Of a stretch of DNA of 64,000 bases, positions 47,760 to 60,191 are shown in pieces. The notes beneath the pieces were generated by a model. That model had not been told where the DNA came from. It saw nothing but the letters and a program-made list of their open reading frames with translations, and did not search any database. The stretch's first letter is position 1. Every line of letters begins with the position of its first letter. The stretch comes from Crossaster papposus (taxonomy: Eukaryota; Echinodermata; Asteroidea; Velatida; Solasteridae), in assembly GCA_037893245.1 (NCBI GenBank), contig JBAIAA010000096.1, positions 1,912,355 to 1,976,354 on the forward strand, in the 5' to 3' direction. A program made the translations under genes and the position numbers.

Positions 47760-48786
47760 TACTTAACGATCGTAAAAGTCCAGTTAGTACAGAGTGGATG
47801 GTCTCTTAGACAATAAGCAAATTCTCAAAAATAAAATTAAAAAGCTGAAAAGTCCAATCAAGCTTGCAGCAACGTGAGGGTTGCAATGATTTCATAAGCA
47901 CGTCCTGTCAGGGGGTGGCATATAGAAAGTGTAAACAAGCATCTATGTTGGGCGTGCACAATCACCACTTAAGATATGCAAAAGAAGGCCGTGGTTTGAT
48001 ATATACTGTGAGCATTATTTGTTAACCCGCTGTTGTATTACCAAAAAACAAACGCCAACAAACAACACATGACATCCAGTTAGCCAATCAATAGCTTATA
48101 CCAAATGACGTCAGAATAATTGCTGGTGCACGAAATTAGATACAATTTGCACGCACCCATAATAATTTTAGCCGTTGTCGCCGACTAATCCACTTTTATT
48201 GTGGACAGGTTTTTCCTCTGGCGGTCACACAAAAGCTCAACTTTTGGAAAATGCTGAATTCTAGAGTTTATAGAGACAGTGTGCAATGTCTTTAAGTACA
48301 GAAATACTTCCTGCTAAAGATATTAATATTAACAAATGAAGATACCTTATAACGATAATGTAAATAGCAAATTGAAATGGTACAATTTTGCAGCTAAACC
48401 ATTAAACGAATTCATGATTTGCGGAAAGCTGAAAATTGAATTTACTTAATTCGTGAGGAATTTAAGTACATGCGTAGAATTTTGATTTTATAAAAAAATG
48501 ATAATCCAAAATTAATTGGTTATTGGTTAGTGTAAAAAGTGTGAAACACCTTGGTTGTTTATTAGCTTATCATTGAAGCCACTGTGTAGTTCGAATTACC
48601 TCATACTGGAGATAAGGTGTCATTTGATACTCCGTGACCATCTGAAGACAGTTCTATCTTCTCTTGCATAAGTTCTGCAGGCATCCTTCTGCTCAATTAT
48701 AGATTGGTCGCGACTGCAGAAAGTTCTATCTGGACATGAACAAGTTCTTGCATCCTTTGGCCCAATTGCAGATTGTTCTGTCGTCT

Positions 48787-49849
48787 TTATTCTTGTGCCT
48801 TGGCCGAATCCCTTTGCGCAAAAACAGGCATATTTTCCTGATCGTGTTCAAATTCTTGAGCTGATTCTGTCAGCACAACCATAAACACGTCTGGTTTGTC
48901 ATGTACCGGTTCTTTACCTGCAAGCTTCGGCCCATTTGCAGAGAGCTCTACCAGTTCAATGTCTTGGGTCAAATCCTTTGGCGCAGTGTGGTACTGCGCT
49001 AGTTCTTTAACTGCGGCCTTTGGCCCAATTGGAGACACTTCTATCTGCACATGTACGAGTCGTTGATTCGCGTCTATTATTGGTCCAGTTGTGGACAGCT
49101 CTACCTGTTGCGGGGGTGTTCGTGCGCTTCCTTCTTTACCACGATTATAGGCAGTTCTATCTGCTCTTGTACTGGGTTCGTAGCAACTTTGTTTGGTTTG
49201 GTAGTAATTGCTTTGTTCTGCTCTTTCGCAGCTCTCGGCACATCCCGTGTTTGTCCCTTGCAACGTTGAGTAATGCATGAAAAGGAGAACGCTTCAACCA
49301 CAGCAGTTCGATAGGCGGAGTTTGTGGCGCTGTAGACCAGGGAATTGATAGAACTGTTGATCAGCTCCAAGATGAATGCACTTGAAGTTAATTGAACTAA
49401 ATATAGTCCCAATTTGCTGTCGCGACTGTATACACAAACAATACAAATGACTGTCCAGACAATGCGTTATAAACTTAAAATAAGAAACACTGCAGTGTTA
49501 ATGACCAGCATACGGGCAACCCTGCCAACTGGCTGCGAATGTTGCTGTGAAGCACGAGTTTGACGGCATAGCTTGATCACAATGTAAACATACATACATG
49601 TACATACAGTGACTGTGGCAGTCGATCCATAAAATAATAGTCTCAGAACAAGGTATATTTTGACGTGCAGAAGTTGGTATTGTAAACTTATTACTGATAA
49701 ACCCCCCAAAACCAGGGAAACCACCCAGAGTCCAGTAGATTTTTTGGCAGCTCGACATTTACTGGCTGAGGCTCTGAAAGTTACCGGGTGAAGTACAGCT
49801 AAGAATCTTTCCACTGCATATGGAAACGTTTTCCCGGATTTGTCTCATA
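48787..49849 (-). pseudogene. Class A GPCR fragment, TM3 end to C-terminal tail, with in-frame stop
   Basis: The minus-strand frame begins around AVERFLAVLHPVTFRA (an ERY/DRY-like TM3-ICL2 motif). It continues through TM4 (LWVVSLVLGGLSVISLQ), TM5 (TATVTVCTCMYVYIVIKLC) and the start of TM6 (RVARMLVINTAVFLILSL). A TAA at 49469-49467 interrupts TM6, after which the same frame resumes with RIVWTVICIVCVY and TM7 (LINSSINSLVYSATNSAYR, an NPxxY variant). The C-tail frame ends at about 49101, but a neighbouring frame to 48787 stays open and encodes degenerate repeats (VELSTTGPI, VELSANGPK). Likely a decayed receptor. Ligand class is not assigned. Confidence 0.6.
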
Positions 49850-50799
49850 AAAGAATTTGACCACACGAGCGCTCTGTGAGATCCACACAGGACCGAGGCG
49901 TGGACAAGGTCACGCGCCACTGACCGTTACTGTAAGGCAGTTCCATTGTAGAAATGGGTAAATAAACAGTAACAGTAGCGCAAAATAATATAATGGTAAC
50001 AAATCGCGTAGTGTAGTTCCACTGTAAGGTATTTGAACGATTTTTTGATTATTACATCAATACCATAGGAAAACACAATTGCTACTCGTAACTACACAGT
50101 CAAAATGTATCCGAAGGCTAGTTTATGAAACTCGGCGCGGCGTGGCGAGAGAATCCACCCCTACAGCTTTAATGGTATAATCCAGTAAAAACCAGAGAAA
50201 AATGGTTTTATTTGTAAAAGTTCACTTTAAATTCAACCCAAAACTTAAGAGATAGCTTAAAACATAGTCTTACATGTTACTAATAAATAACATTTATACT
50301 AAATATCGTAGAATTGTAGCATTTGACGATGAAAGAATGTGAGTGGCAAGTGGTAGCGTCACAAGTGATGTTTCGCGTACTAGCGCATCCGGGACCTTTA
50401 GATGAAAGGTCATTTCAGACGCTAGCTGTTAATGGTCAATGCTCTTTAAAGCCTTTGTTCCGACGAATTTATTTAACCAATCAAAATAAGTTTTATATCA
50501 CAAGAAAGCTAACAATCAGCATATTCATAAACCGCTAGGCCCAAAGCAGCCTGGTCACGATGAAACGAGTGAGGGCTTGCGAAAGCGGGTCATGTACAAA
50601 GAAACTCGCTGTTTTGCCAACTCTCCCACGTAAAAAACAGGACATCTTGCAGACTTACTATGTTTTTTTCCGACGAAACTGAGAAACTGACTGGTATTAT
50701 TTTTAGGTTTTAGATTTGATGAATAGTTGTTCTAGTGACTCCCGGGCGGCCCAATGCTAGCAATGAAAGCACTTTTTTATAAAATCACTTTTTCGTGAA

Positions 50800-51110
50800 A
50801 AAATGCTGATTTTTCCTATGTACGCAGGCCGCACGGAGCGGATGAGACAACGTTTCCATATGTGTGGCCGTTACGAAACAGTAGGAGGCTCCCTTTGTTG
50901 TTCCCGTAACTGATGACAAAATAGTTTGTAATACCTTGTTACTGTTTACATCAACAATTTGAAATGACGAAATCAATGCATCAAGAAGGACAACTGCAAC
51001 TGTCAGATTGGACAAGTAGACATTGATGATTGTACGCATAGACTTCACTCGAACTATGACAAAGAGGAAGACGAAGTTCAAGATGAGACCAATTCGGGCG
51101 ATTCACAATG
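50800..51110 (-). pseudogene. Class A GPCR fragment, TM1-TM3
   Basis: The minus strand encodes LILNFVFLFVIVRVKSMRTI then NVYLSNLTVAVVLLDALISS (TM1 end, ICL1, TM2), and ASYCFVTATHMETLSHPLRA (TM3). The conserved Asp of TM2 (N-L-x-x-A-D) is replaced by Val, the DRY region is abnormal (METLSHP), and a stop precedes TM1. It lies 1 kb upstream of the C-terminal GPCR fragment on the same strand, so the two are probably halves of one degraded gene or tandem paralogues. Confidence 0.5.
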
Positions 51111-51890
51111 CAGTGCGCCACCAAGCGTTTGACTCAAAAGAGCCACTTTTAAACTTTACGGTCGACTTCTTCCGTATATCATACTGTAGTGAAATATCTA
51201 TTCTTCGTTGTTCACGCGAGGTACAACACAAACATAAATGTATCCGGAAGCGTCGTTGATTAAAACATTGTTATTTGCAGAAAAAAATTGAACTTTAATC
51301 GTGCGCGTCCAAAAAGACTTAAAAACTGATGAGTTCATGCAAAATGAATACCGTTTTTCAAACTGATGTCGACTTTTTCCCATGATGCACTGCGGGTATA
51401 GCAGGATTTGCGCCTCCAACGGCAGCTTCTATGTATTGTGAATCGCTCGAATTGGCGGAATGATTTTAGCGGAGAGATATGCCGAATTATCGGCTTGATT
51501 TGCCTCTGGAAAATTGTCCTCTTCCACTGTAAAGACAAATTTTTTTTCCATGATTTGCGTTGGTTCGATCTGCTTGTGTATAATGTGCTCCGTATCATAG
51601 TATTATATTTCTGAAATAAAATTGAGTTTCGTCCTGTATGCTACAACCGATCATATCCCTTCATTAAAATAGAAACTGTTCATGAACCGAAACATTTAAC
51701 AGCTAATATGATGTTTGTGACTTGCTTTGTGTTTTCTGTTCTTTGTTTTGAGTTTTGAAACCAAAACAATTAACTTTTGATATATTCTTGATCATATGAG
51801 CTAAGGATATGCAGTCCTGGGAATGTACAATTGTATTCAATTCTCTTAGAGGCATTCCAAAGGTCCCCAGTTTGTTTCAAAGAAAATGCT
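51111..51890. other. Intergenic, nothing recognised
   Basis: Only short shadow frames; no repeat or gene is supported. Confidence 0.3.
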
Positions 51891-51894
51891 GTCA

Positions 51895-52013
51895 CTAATT
51901 AAGCTGGATATTAAATTAGTACGCATTGGTTCTACTTTCATTCCTGTTTCTCCAACTACTCGGAATCTCGGGGTCATTTTTTTGACAGTCGTATGATGAC
52001 CTTCAACTCTCAC
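51895..52013 (+). mobile_element. LINE reverse transcriptase fragment
   Basis: Plus-strand translation gives PVSPTTRNLGVIF followed, after a one-base shift in a T run, by FDSRMMTFNSH. This is the TVRNLGVIFDSxMSFxxH motif found downstream of the catalytic YxDD in jockey/CR1-type LINEs. The rest of the ORF is absent. Confidence 0.55.
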
Positions 52014-53533
52014 ATTTGATCGAGCTTCAGTTTGAAGGATTTAGCGCTAACCCAGATTATTATTATTATTATTTTTATTTTTCTTTCGGGGAATCATAAA
52101 GGGTGGCTTGTTTGCTTGTGTGGAATATAATAAGAGTAGGATGCGTAATCATCAGTTCTGCCTTGTGCGTGATGATTACTAAACTTTGGCTTGTTGGAGT
52201 ATTTGTTCATTACATTATCAAATTAAGTTTGAATTTATCATTCATATTAATGGCCATTTCATAGTTCAGATCTTCGTAAAGACAAAGTATTATAGAAAAC
52301 AAAATAAGCCACACGTAAAACTCCTATAACCGACGGCTCGGTGGTGCCCGGAAGTCATTTTGACCTTTGTGCGCGATATTTACACTATCATGGCAACATA
52401 ATGCATGAATTCGCATTAAAAACTCTCTTAAAGACATAGTTCAGACATGTTAAGAGTGTTCAAATTAATATTTACTTTTTAACATACCAGGTAAGCCTAT
52501 GGGTAGTTAAGTTTACGTGATGTCCTAGCTAACAAGTGTGGCGGGGGTTGGAGTCATTGGCTATACAGTGTAGGGGGTAATAAATAGCCCTTGACACTTT
52601 GGATTCGACTAATGCTCTCTGATTTATTTAGCTGTGGAACGGTGGTCGAAAAGGCTAAGGAAGATTTGCATTGATAATCAAACAGCACATGAGGAGAGAA
52701 ATAAAACTAAAGGCGTCATAAGTACACTGTACGAGGTTTTAATCCTAACACATGAAATCAATAAATTAGAGAAATATACAGATTATGATGTAAGCTCGTG
52801 CGATTAAATAATACAATTACTTGTACACGTGAACCGGTACATAATTCCCCTAGGCCAAGTGGGTTGACTAGGTTCTGTTAAGAACAACTATCAAGCCGGA
52901 AAATATTACTAGTGAGATATTCTCAGCACTGGACCAGAATACAGATAAAACCACCTTATTTATATGAAGAAATTCTAAACCTATAACTTGTACCCCTGAA
53001 TCAGCATAACGGACAGTTTTGCCTCAGAATGCGAACTCATGTACATAAATCATTAAAGCAAAAATAAGGGAGACAATTATATGCTCAAGTCCTATATTCC
53101 TCACAAATAAAGGCATCTCTACTCCTTGGGCATAATTACAAGCGTAAAAGGTGATTTACTTATTCACTTTACTAAACAATGAGTGCGCTGTTTACTGAGC
53201 ACAACCGAGAAATTATGTTATCATTAAAAAATAAACTCGGAAGAGGGCGCTATTTACCGAGCACAACCGAGCTATGAATTTCCATAAAAAGTCCTATATT
53301 TTAGTCCGACATTCTTCAATAACTCAGGCATATTCAACAAATTTATGTCAAGTAGGATTGACATAACTAACCAAAATAATGATTGAGAAAAGTTACGATA
53401 TCTTTCCAAGTGTATTATGAGGTCTCAATAACAAATCCACAAGGTCGCCGTCTTTACAACAGTTTGTAAAATTAAAAAATCCTAAAATAACAGTGAAAAT
53501 CCATCAGTTCGCCTTATATAAAATATTATAATT
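52014..53533. other. Intergenic with short direct repeats
   Basis: The phrase gtggaacggtggt.gaaaaggc occurs near 52,633 and again near 53,852. A gcgct.tttac.gagcacaaccgag word is repeated at about 53,187 and 53,247. No gene is supported. Confidence 0.4.
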
Positions 53534-53792
53534 GAGGATCCTAGATCTAAAAGGGGGTTAAGTCACATGGAGTGCATTTTGAGAAAATGCAAAAACCGGG
53601 GTTTCATTATGTCCATGTGTGGACTTGACCCCCTGAGGTTGTACCTCTCAGGGACTCTTACACATGATTTATCACATCAATGAACTATACAATGTCAATA
53701 GAGGGCGTAGTGATCCTTCTTGAAGCATAAACTGACACTAACTACAGTTTCACAAGTTTGTGACTTAACCCCCTTTTAGATCTAGGGTCCTC
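53534..53792. mobile_element. 259-bp MITE with ~34-bp TIRs and AATT target site
   Basis: Left end GAGGATCCTAGATCTAAAAG; right end, inverted, GAGGACCCTAGATCTAAAAG; both continue into ggggttaagtcaca. AATT flanks both sides. Confidence 0.8.
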
Positions 53793-54122
53793 AATTCATA
53801 TGGCATATTTGTACTCCAAACTTAAACAACTGTGAACAAGTTTACCTGTGGAACGGTGGTGGAAAAGGCAACGACCGGCGACGCCGAAGGCGGAAAATTT
53901 GCATTGCCCGTCCCTGCCGCATGGTGGCGCCCTTTAGACTCACCGATCGGATCTAAAGAAAACTAGCACAAAATGGTAAATGCTTCAAATTATTTTCAGC
54001 TCCCTCAGAAACCAAATAAAATATGTTAATTCACCAGGGCAGCTCAATAAGCCATTTGCGCGTGACCCCTAGTTAAATTTGAATAACATCTGGTGCACTG
54101 ACTTGCTCACAGCTTGGCACCG

Positions 54123-54350
54123 TTGAACCTCAAATTCCCCAGACCAAAGATACTGTTGCCATATCACGTGATTCGGGGCAAGCTCTTGTATAGTTACGTA
54201 ACAGACGTTCAGCACCAATACATTGTTCACAGTGGTTGAGAATGGCATGGACACCAGACCATTCCGGAGCTGGGGGTTGCTAGCGTAAAGCTTGCCCCGA
54301 AAAACGTGATATAGCAACATTGTCTTTGGTCTGGGGAAATCAAAGTTCAA
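54123..54350. mobile_element. 228-bp MITE with ~62-bp TIRs
   Basis: Bases 54,123-54,184 and the inverse of 54,289-54,350 match with scattered differences (ccccagaccaaaga, atatcacgt, cggggcaagct). The flanking 54,030-54,110 stretch recurs inverted at 62,610-62,680, so this element may be nested in another repeat. Confidence 0.75.
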
Positions 54351-54629
54351 TGGCTAGTTATGGCCATTTTTGTAGATTAGCGGGTACATTTAAAGATTTA
54401 TGAACATGCACAAGTACATAATCATGCATGCAAAATTTGAAAGACAGTTATGGTTATACTCTATTATTAGGCCTGTAGGCTAATTACTATAAATTTATAC
54501 ACCATGTAGGCCTAGGCCTTCATGTATTTATGAAACAGGCAAATTTTTATGTACATGATTTATTTAAAGATTAGGCCAATGCACTTACATGTACCATTCT
54601 TTTTTTCTGTTATTGTTTCATACATGTAG

Positions 54630-54747
54630 GTCATGCCGTCCACCACCATGGCCTATTCCACCACGCCGGCCACCAACACCAAGTTTTAAGCCCACTCGTG
54701 CAGTAAAGGCACTTATTATTGGAGATTCTTTGAGCAAATTTAGGCTG
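54630..54747 (+). CDS. Candidate exon with a GDSL (SGNH hydrolase-like) motif
   Basis: Between an acceptor (tacatgtag) and a donor (gtaaat) the frame encodes CRPPPWPIPPRRPPTPSFKP followed by AVKALIIGDSLSKFRL. A hydrophobic strand plus GDSL is the nucleophile motif of SGNH hydrolases, including those in some invertebrate retroelements. No partner exon was found, so it could be a gene or repeat fragment. Confidence 0.35.
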
Positions 54748-57038
54748 GTAAATTATCTCTTCAGCAATGGAAAGCATGTTTGTAAAATGGTATTTTGATA
54801 TTTTAAGATGTGCCATTGGGTAAAGTGTCTTTCTAAGGTGCCTTTTATTCTGATCATATTCAAGTATTTTGATACGCAATGCACTTTCTTGCAATTAAAC
54901 TTTTCCAAAAATATACAACTGAACTTCTATCGATGGTGCCTTACACGATGCAAGTATTATTTTTTACTTTTATTATGCCAAGGCAATACATCATATTATA
55001 TATGTGTGAATCTTTATATGTGTAAATCTTTATATTTTTATGGTAAATTTCACGTTTAATTTTTTTAAACTACCTCAATGTTGATGTGTTTTATGCAGTT
55101 TTTCAGCTTGCATAACATAAACAGAGTAAATAAAACATGTTTAAGTTTCATGTATTCAGCGTCTGTTTGGAATGTTGCTGTATCATTTTCAATTTAATTC
55201 AATTCAAGAACATTTATTTCCATTTATAGCAAAACAAATATAAAACAAAATCATTCTGTGAAAATGAATTGAAAAGCTCCATGTCAAAACTAATATTGTA
55301 ACATTTTATTTGGATTGAAACCAACAAGAATATTGGAACGAAACTCATTGTACCACAGTACATTACCGTTCTCCAGTATTCACCACACATACCACAAGGT
55401 TTTATTTTAAGTACATGTACTCTTAATTTCACACTATTTTATTTTTGTACTATTAATTTTGGTTCTTTTCATTACCTTTTTAGTACTCCAATTTTAATGC
55501 AGTGCGTTTATCATAAATTGATATCACTGCATACAAATAATCAATTTTTAGCAAGACCCAGTTGACTTCTGCACAATGCAGCTCACGAAAATTTTGGCAG
55601 TCACGCCATACCAGTATATAAGGTACATACTACATACATGTATAAACATCATAAACAGCATAAATGTATTTTCTCATGGGATTTCACAGATTTGTATTAA
55701 GGTACTCCATTATGTGTGTATAAACTAATCATTTTCAATAGCTATCATGTAACACAGAGCCATATTGTATACATTTACTATTTATTTGGGGTTTATTATT
55801 TGCAATTTGTTTGGGTGAATGGGGTTCCAGTAAATTTAAAACAAAATTAAAAATGTTTGGGTCAGGAGCCCAAAAATAGGGTCGGTCTGGAATGAGAACC
55901 ACATAAAAAGGGCCGTCCTAATAAAACCACCCTGCGAGAGCTGAATAATTTTCCAAAGGCCTATTCGATTTTATATCTAAATGATTTAACAACAAAGGAC
56001 ATAATGATCCTATAAAATTCCTATAAAATTCCTATACAATTTTCAATATCTTTCTAACCTAATTTGGTATTACAATTTAATTACTAAAATCTGGAAAGTC
56101 ATGCATGGTCAGGTTAGTCATAACATTTATGCAACTCTTTTTATTTCCCATTTTGTAATAAAGATACAATTTAAAACATTTAATATTTTAAATTGTCCCA
56201 GTTGTATCCTTTCCTTAGCTGTTATGAATACTGTTATAATTTTTTACCCGATAGCAGGCTATTCAATTTCAGATCCCATTTACAACTGCGTCGTCGGGGA
56301 ACTACATATTTTCGCCATTTTCCAACTATAGATTTTACAAATAGGCCTAATGCATTCGCGAGTGGTAACATTTTTTTTCACTACGGTTCTTTTCTGCATC
56401 TATTGGAATATTATTGGTGCACATCCCGGAGGCTGCCTGTCGACATGGCTGCCTGTCCGGTCGGCATGAATTTGCACTGTATGCAGTGGCCCATGCATTT
56501 ATTTAAGGAAAATAGTAAGGTTTTTATTTGAGCAAGTAATACTTATAATTGAAAAATGTCTGATTGAATGATGTACAACTGAATTATTTGAAACATGAAA
56601 CAAACCTTTACCACACATTTGCAAAGCATCATGGAATGGCAAACAAGCAAGTTTATACACACACACCTAGCTGTTACTCTACTCCCTAAGTTTCGCGGTT
56701 TGTTTGTCATACAATCCACTATGTTTTTAGGACGTCAACAAGGTGTATCTAGTAAGAAGCAAATAGAAATGGAAGCAAATGGAAATATTCGATCTTTTGG
56801 GTTCACATCAATCGATTAAAATGTTTCTGAAGCACAACAAGCACCAGAATATGGCTGGAGTTTTTTCAGATAGGAGCCAAAAATCGCCTTATTAAAGCCT
56901 AGGACGGAACAAAGACTGGGATTCGAAAAGGCTCACAGAATAGGGCCTGGGATCAAATCACTTTTCGGGGAGTTTGGGGCACTGTCCAAATAACTCTTCA
57001 CTTCCAAACCGAAAAGAATCTTATATCTTTTGAATATT
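54748..57038. other. Intergenic, nothing recognised
   Basis: AT-rich, with several short frames lacking family motifs. Confidence 0.3.
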
Positions 57039-58111
57039 TTTAAATAAAGGGGAAAAGGGACTATCGGCAGTAATCAATTTAACAAAATGGGTTATTCATG
57101 AAACTGCTTCATTCACCTACGGAGAAAAACTCTTTAACTGTAATTATCTACAGTAATAATAAACAGAATAGGTCTGTTGTGACCAGTGAAAGGGGGGTAC
57201 GGGTGGGTTATTGTTTGAGATAAATTGAAAAACATACAATTAAGTGAGTATTTAAAAAAAGAAAATTACAAAAGGCATTTGACAAGTTACTTTCATAAAC
57301 AATAATTTGTGTGAATTTTGTTGTACTTATTTTTTAGTTATGGTAATTTGAATTGATGGATTTAAAACGTGCTTTAAAAAAAGAAACGAATTAAATATAA
57401 ATGAAATCCGATAATTCGGTTTTAATTGAGACTTTTGAAGTCAGTCCGTGTTTGGATTTAATTTAATACTTTTAAATTGAAGAGCTTATAACCAGTGCCG
57501 TGGTCTTGTGGTCTGGAGCATTGAATTTGTAATCTGTGTGTAAAGATACAGGTTGTGGGTTCGAGTCCGGCCTGGGACTATGGTGCGTGTGCCCTTGGGC
57601 AAGGCACTTTGTCACTCATTGCTTCTTTCCACCCAGGAGTAAATGGGTACCTGTGAGGGCAGAGATGGTTATTGTGGTTGATTTAGCTGCTTTGCGCCGA
57701 AATGGCAGCATCGAGCTGTATACTCCCCAGGGAGCTGAGATGGTAATTGGAATGTTTCATGGGCCCAATGACCGGGGTAATAATAAAGCGCTTTGATACA
57801 CCCACATAGTGGGAGTCTAAAAGCGCTATATAAGAACTGGCATTATTATTATTATTATTATTAAATACTACATTGAACAATAATACAACCACGAAAACGA
57901 TGGCAGATGTTTAATACAACCTTTTTATTCAGATCCGGAAATAATTGTCGTTCGGATGTTTACGTTATTAATAAACGTATGTCGTTAATTCATTGACATT
58001 TGAAAAGTTTTGTTTAGTCAATAAATTACATTGTCGCAGTTTTACAATCATGGATGCCAAGAAAAAAGCAATAAAAATGGCGTTTGTTTTCAACCAGCGC
58101 CAGCAGTTGTT
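57039..58111 (+). repeat. ~1.07-kb direct duplication, copy 1
   Basis: Nearly identical to 62,926-64,000 in the same orientation, about 5.89 kb away, with few substitutions and small indels. It includes a whole SINE. The second copy runs off the right edge, so the duplication may be longer than seen. Confidence 0.9.
57491..57865 (+). mobile_element. tRNA-derived SINE, copy 1
   Basis: The head holds an A-box-like tggtcttgtggtctggagc and a B box GGTTCGAGTCC at 57558-57568. The body has gggcaaggcactttgtcac and caggagtaaatgggtacctg, words typical of marine animal SINEs, and the 3' end reads gctatataagaactggcatt followed by (att)n. Confidence 0.85.
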
Positions 58112-58150
58112 CTTTGTTTGTTTGTTTCGCGAGTGCCGTCCAAGGTTGCA

Positions 58151-58245
58151 CCCCCCCCCCCTCCCCCCCCCCCCCCCCCCTCCCCCCCCCCCCCCCCCCC
58201 CCCTCCCCCCCCCCCCCTCCCCCCCCCACACACACACACACACAA
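58151..58245. repeat. Poly-C tract followed by (CA)n
   Basis: About 77 bases of almost pure C with scattered T, then a short CA repeat. Assembly length is uncertain in such a tract. Confidence 0.9.
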
Positions 58246-58860
58246 GTGTGTAAAGGCCTTCGATCGTGGACGGGGTATTGTCCGACCGTCTTCCCTCTTT
58301 TGTTTATACTCTAACGTTTTTTGATGATCGCCATAGGATTTGTACACGGGAAAAGATCGTGGACGTTTTGTCAATCGTGGACCCATTGTTTGACTCCCAA
58401 TTCTTTTGTCCGACGACCACGATTGCCGGTCAATACAAACGCACACGCACACAAGTGGGTAAATGCCGTCAATAGGGGACGGGGCATTGTCCGACCGTCT
58501 TCCCTCTTTTGTTTGTACTCTAACGTTTTCGGATGATCGCCATAGGATTTGCACACGAGTCTGAATCGGGGACCTTTGCGGAATAGGGGACCCCATTGTT
58601 CCCTTTGTCCTACGTCCCCTATTTCAATCAAAAACAAACTCATGTTTATGGTGTAAATCGAGGAGTTTCCTTTGTTCCTCTCGAAAATTTCCTTTGTTTG
58701 TACTCTTACTTTTTCCGTCGGCTCTCATTGGTTTTGTACACGAATCTCAATCGAGGTCGTCCTCGATTCTAACCCTAACCCCAATTCACCTTCGTGTCGC
58801 CAGGTATGTGTCCTCCGTTTACACTATAAACAAACGCACAATCACACACTTTGGGCTGCT
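58246..58860 (+). repeat. ~215-bp tandem repeat, two clear copies and one diverged
   Basis: The phrase acggggtattgtccgaccgt ... tcttccctcttttgtttatactctaacg ... gatcgccataggatttg (short words shown separately) occurs from about 58,270 and again from about 58,480. A weaker third copy begins near 58,690 (tttgtttgtactct, ggttttgtacacga). No coding sequence is supported. Confidence 0.65.
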
Positions 58861-59742
58861 AAGCAAAAAAAGGCAACTCCCGAAAATCAGTAGTATCGAT
58901 GTAAACGACCTAATTTCAGAGGAAAGTGGCAAGAAATCAACTCAGATTGCACACAGAGCATCTAGAATCCAAAATGTTCAGGGGCCCGATCAAGCGGGCC
59001 CCGAACCCCACGCCGGCGCCCTGCGCGTACGCCGTAGTTGGCTTTTCGCTACGCCTCGCTGGATTGCAACCAAGACTAGCGAACGGGACGCAATAATTAT
59101 TATATCTAACCCACTTAGAGCAAAAAGTAATACACATGACGATTTTAGGACTTTTAAAAAACAAATCGGACAGATCCTGTAGAACTTGGGAGAAAATAAC
59201 AAAACTTGTTGGACCCCTGTAAGTTCCACTAGGCCGATTTCGCTTCTTGCCTCCCGATCTATACTGCGCATTGCGTGTATGAATTTGAATTTATTATGGG
59301 CAAAAGGCATCACGTATATTTCTGCCTTGTCAGCATTGGTCCCATTTTTTGTTAAAGTACATTATATTCATTAAAAATTCGTTCGAAAAGATATTTTGAT
59401 AATACATGCATTATGGATACTCTAACTTTAAGGTCTCAGTAAATAATTCGCGAAAAAACGTAATGCATGCATGTCATGAATAAAAAGTCGGAGGAAATGT
59501 GTGATGTCTTAAAGAATGATGTCGTAAAAAAAAATTGCGACAGTCGGGAAAAGACATTTATTTGTGACAGTCGTGATTTTGTTGGCAATAGTTGTGAAAA
59601 AACATTGCAACTGTCCAGTAAAAAGAACATTTTAATTTGTAAACAAAATGTTGCGTCCCCGTTGTCCCTTCAGGGCCACCTTCATGTTTGTCAATTATAA
59701 ACCACGCCGTGCGCAACAGACGATGTGCCCTCTGGTGTCTCG

Positions 59743-59939
59743 TGTTTACATTCTGTATTCAAATGTGCCCGGCAGTGATGCGCACCAAACGTGTTTTACA
59801 TAAAATTTGCTTAAAGAGTGACGTCGCAGGTCAGATCGCCTTTGAATTATGTGATTTCTGATGCCATCTCTTAACCAAATTTATGTAAAACATGATGCGT
59901 GTGCAAATTTACGGGCACATTTGAATACAGATGTAAACA
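59743..59939. mobile_element. ~200-bp MITE with ~70-bp imperfect TIRs
   Basis: Left arm tgtttacattctgtattcaa; right arm, inverted, tgtttacatctgtattcaaa; both continue through atgtgcccg and ttttacataaa. Confidence 0.65.
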
Positions 59940-60191
59940 GAGGCAAATCGTCTATACTTTACGATCGGCATGCTTCAAAGGGTACAATAATATTTAGTCT
60001 ATTCCAATTAGCGTAATATCACTATCACGGATATCGCGATGAATTATTCCATTGTATAATATAGGTACCCGCTGAATGATCGTTGTTTTGCTTCTATCGC
60101 AGGGTACAATTATTCAGTCCTTCTGGAAGCGTAAGCGTTAACATCAATTATTATTTGGGTCCATATTCCGGAGAAGAAAACACTGCAAATC

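Noticed and set aside
56595-56819. Plus-strand ORF ending SFGFTSID
   Set aside because: Could be a terminal exon, but no recognisable family and no partner exon.
57491-57865. Possible tRNA gene at the SINE head
   Set aside because: The B box is perfect, but the head does not close into a tRNA cloverleaf and is followed by a SINE body and (att)n tail.
58026-58596. Gly-rich or Pro-rich ORFs
   Set aside because: Produced by the poly-C tract and adjoining tandem repeat.
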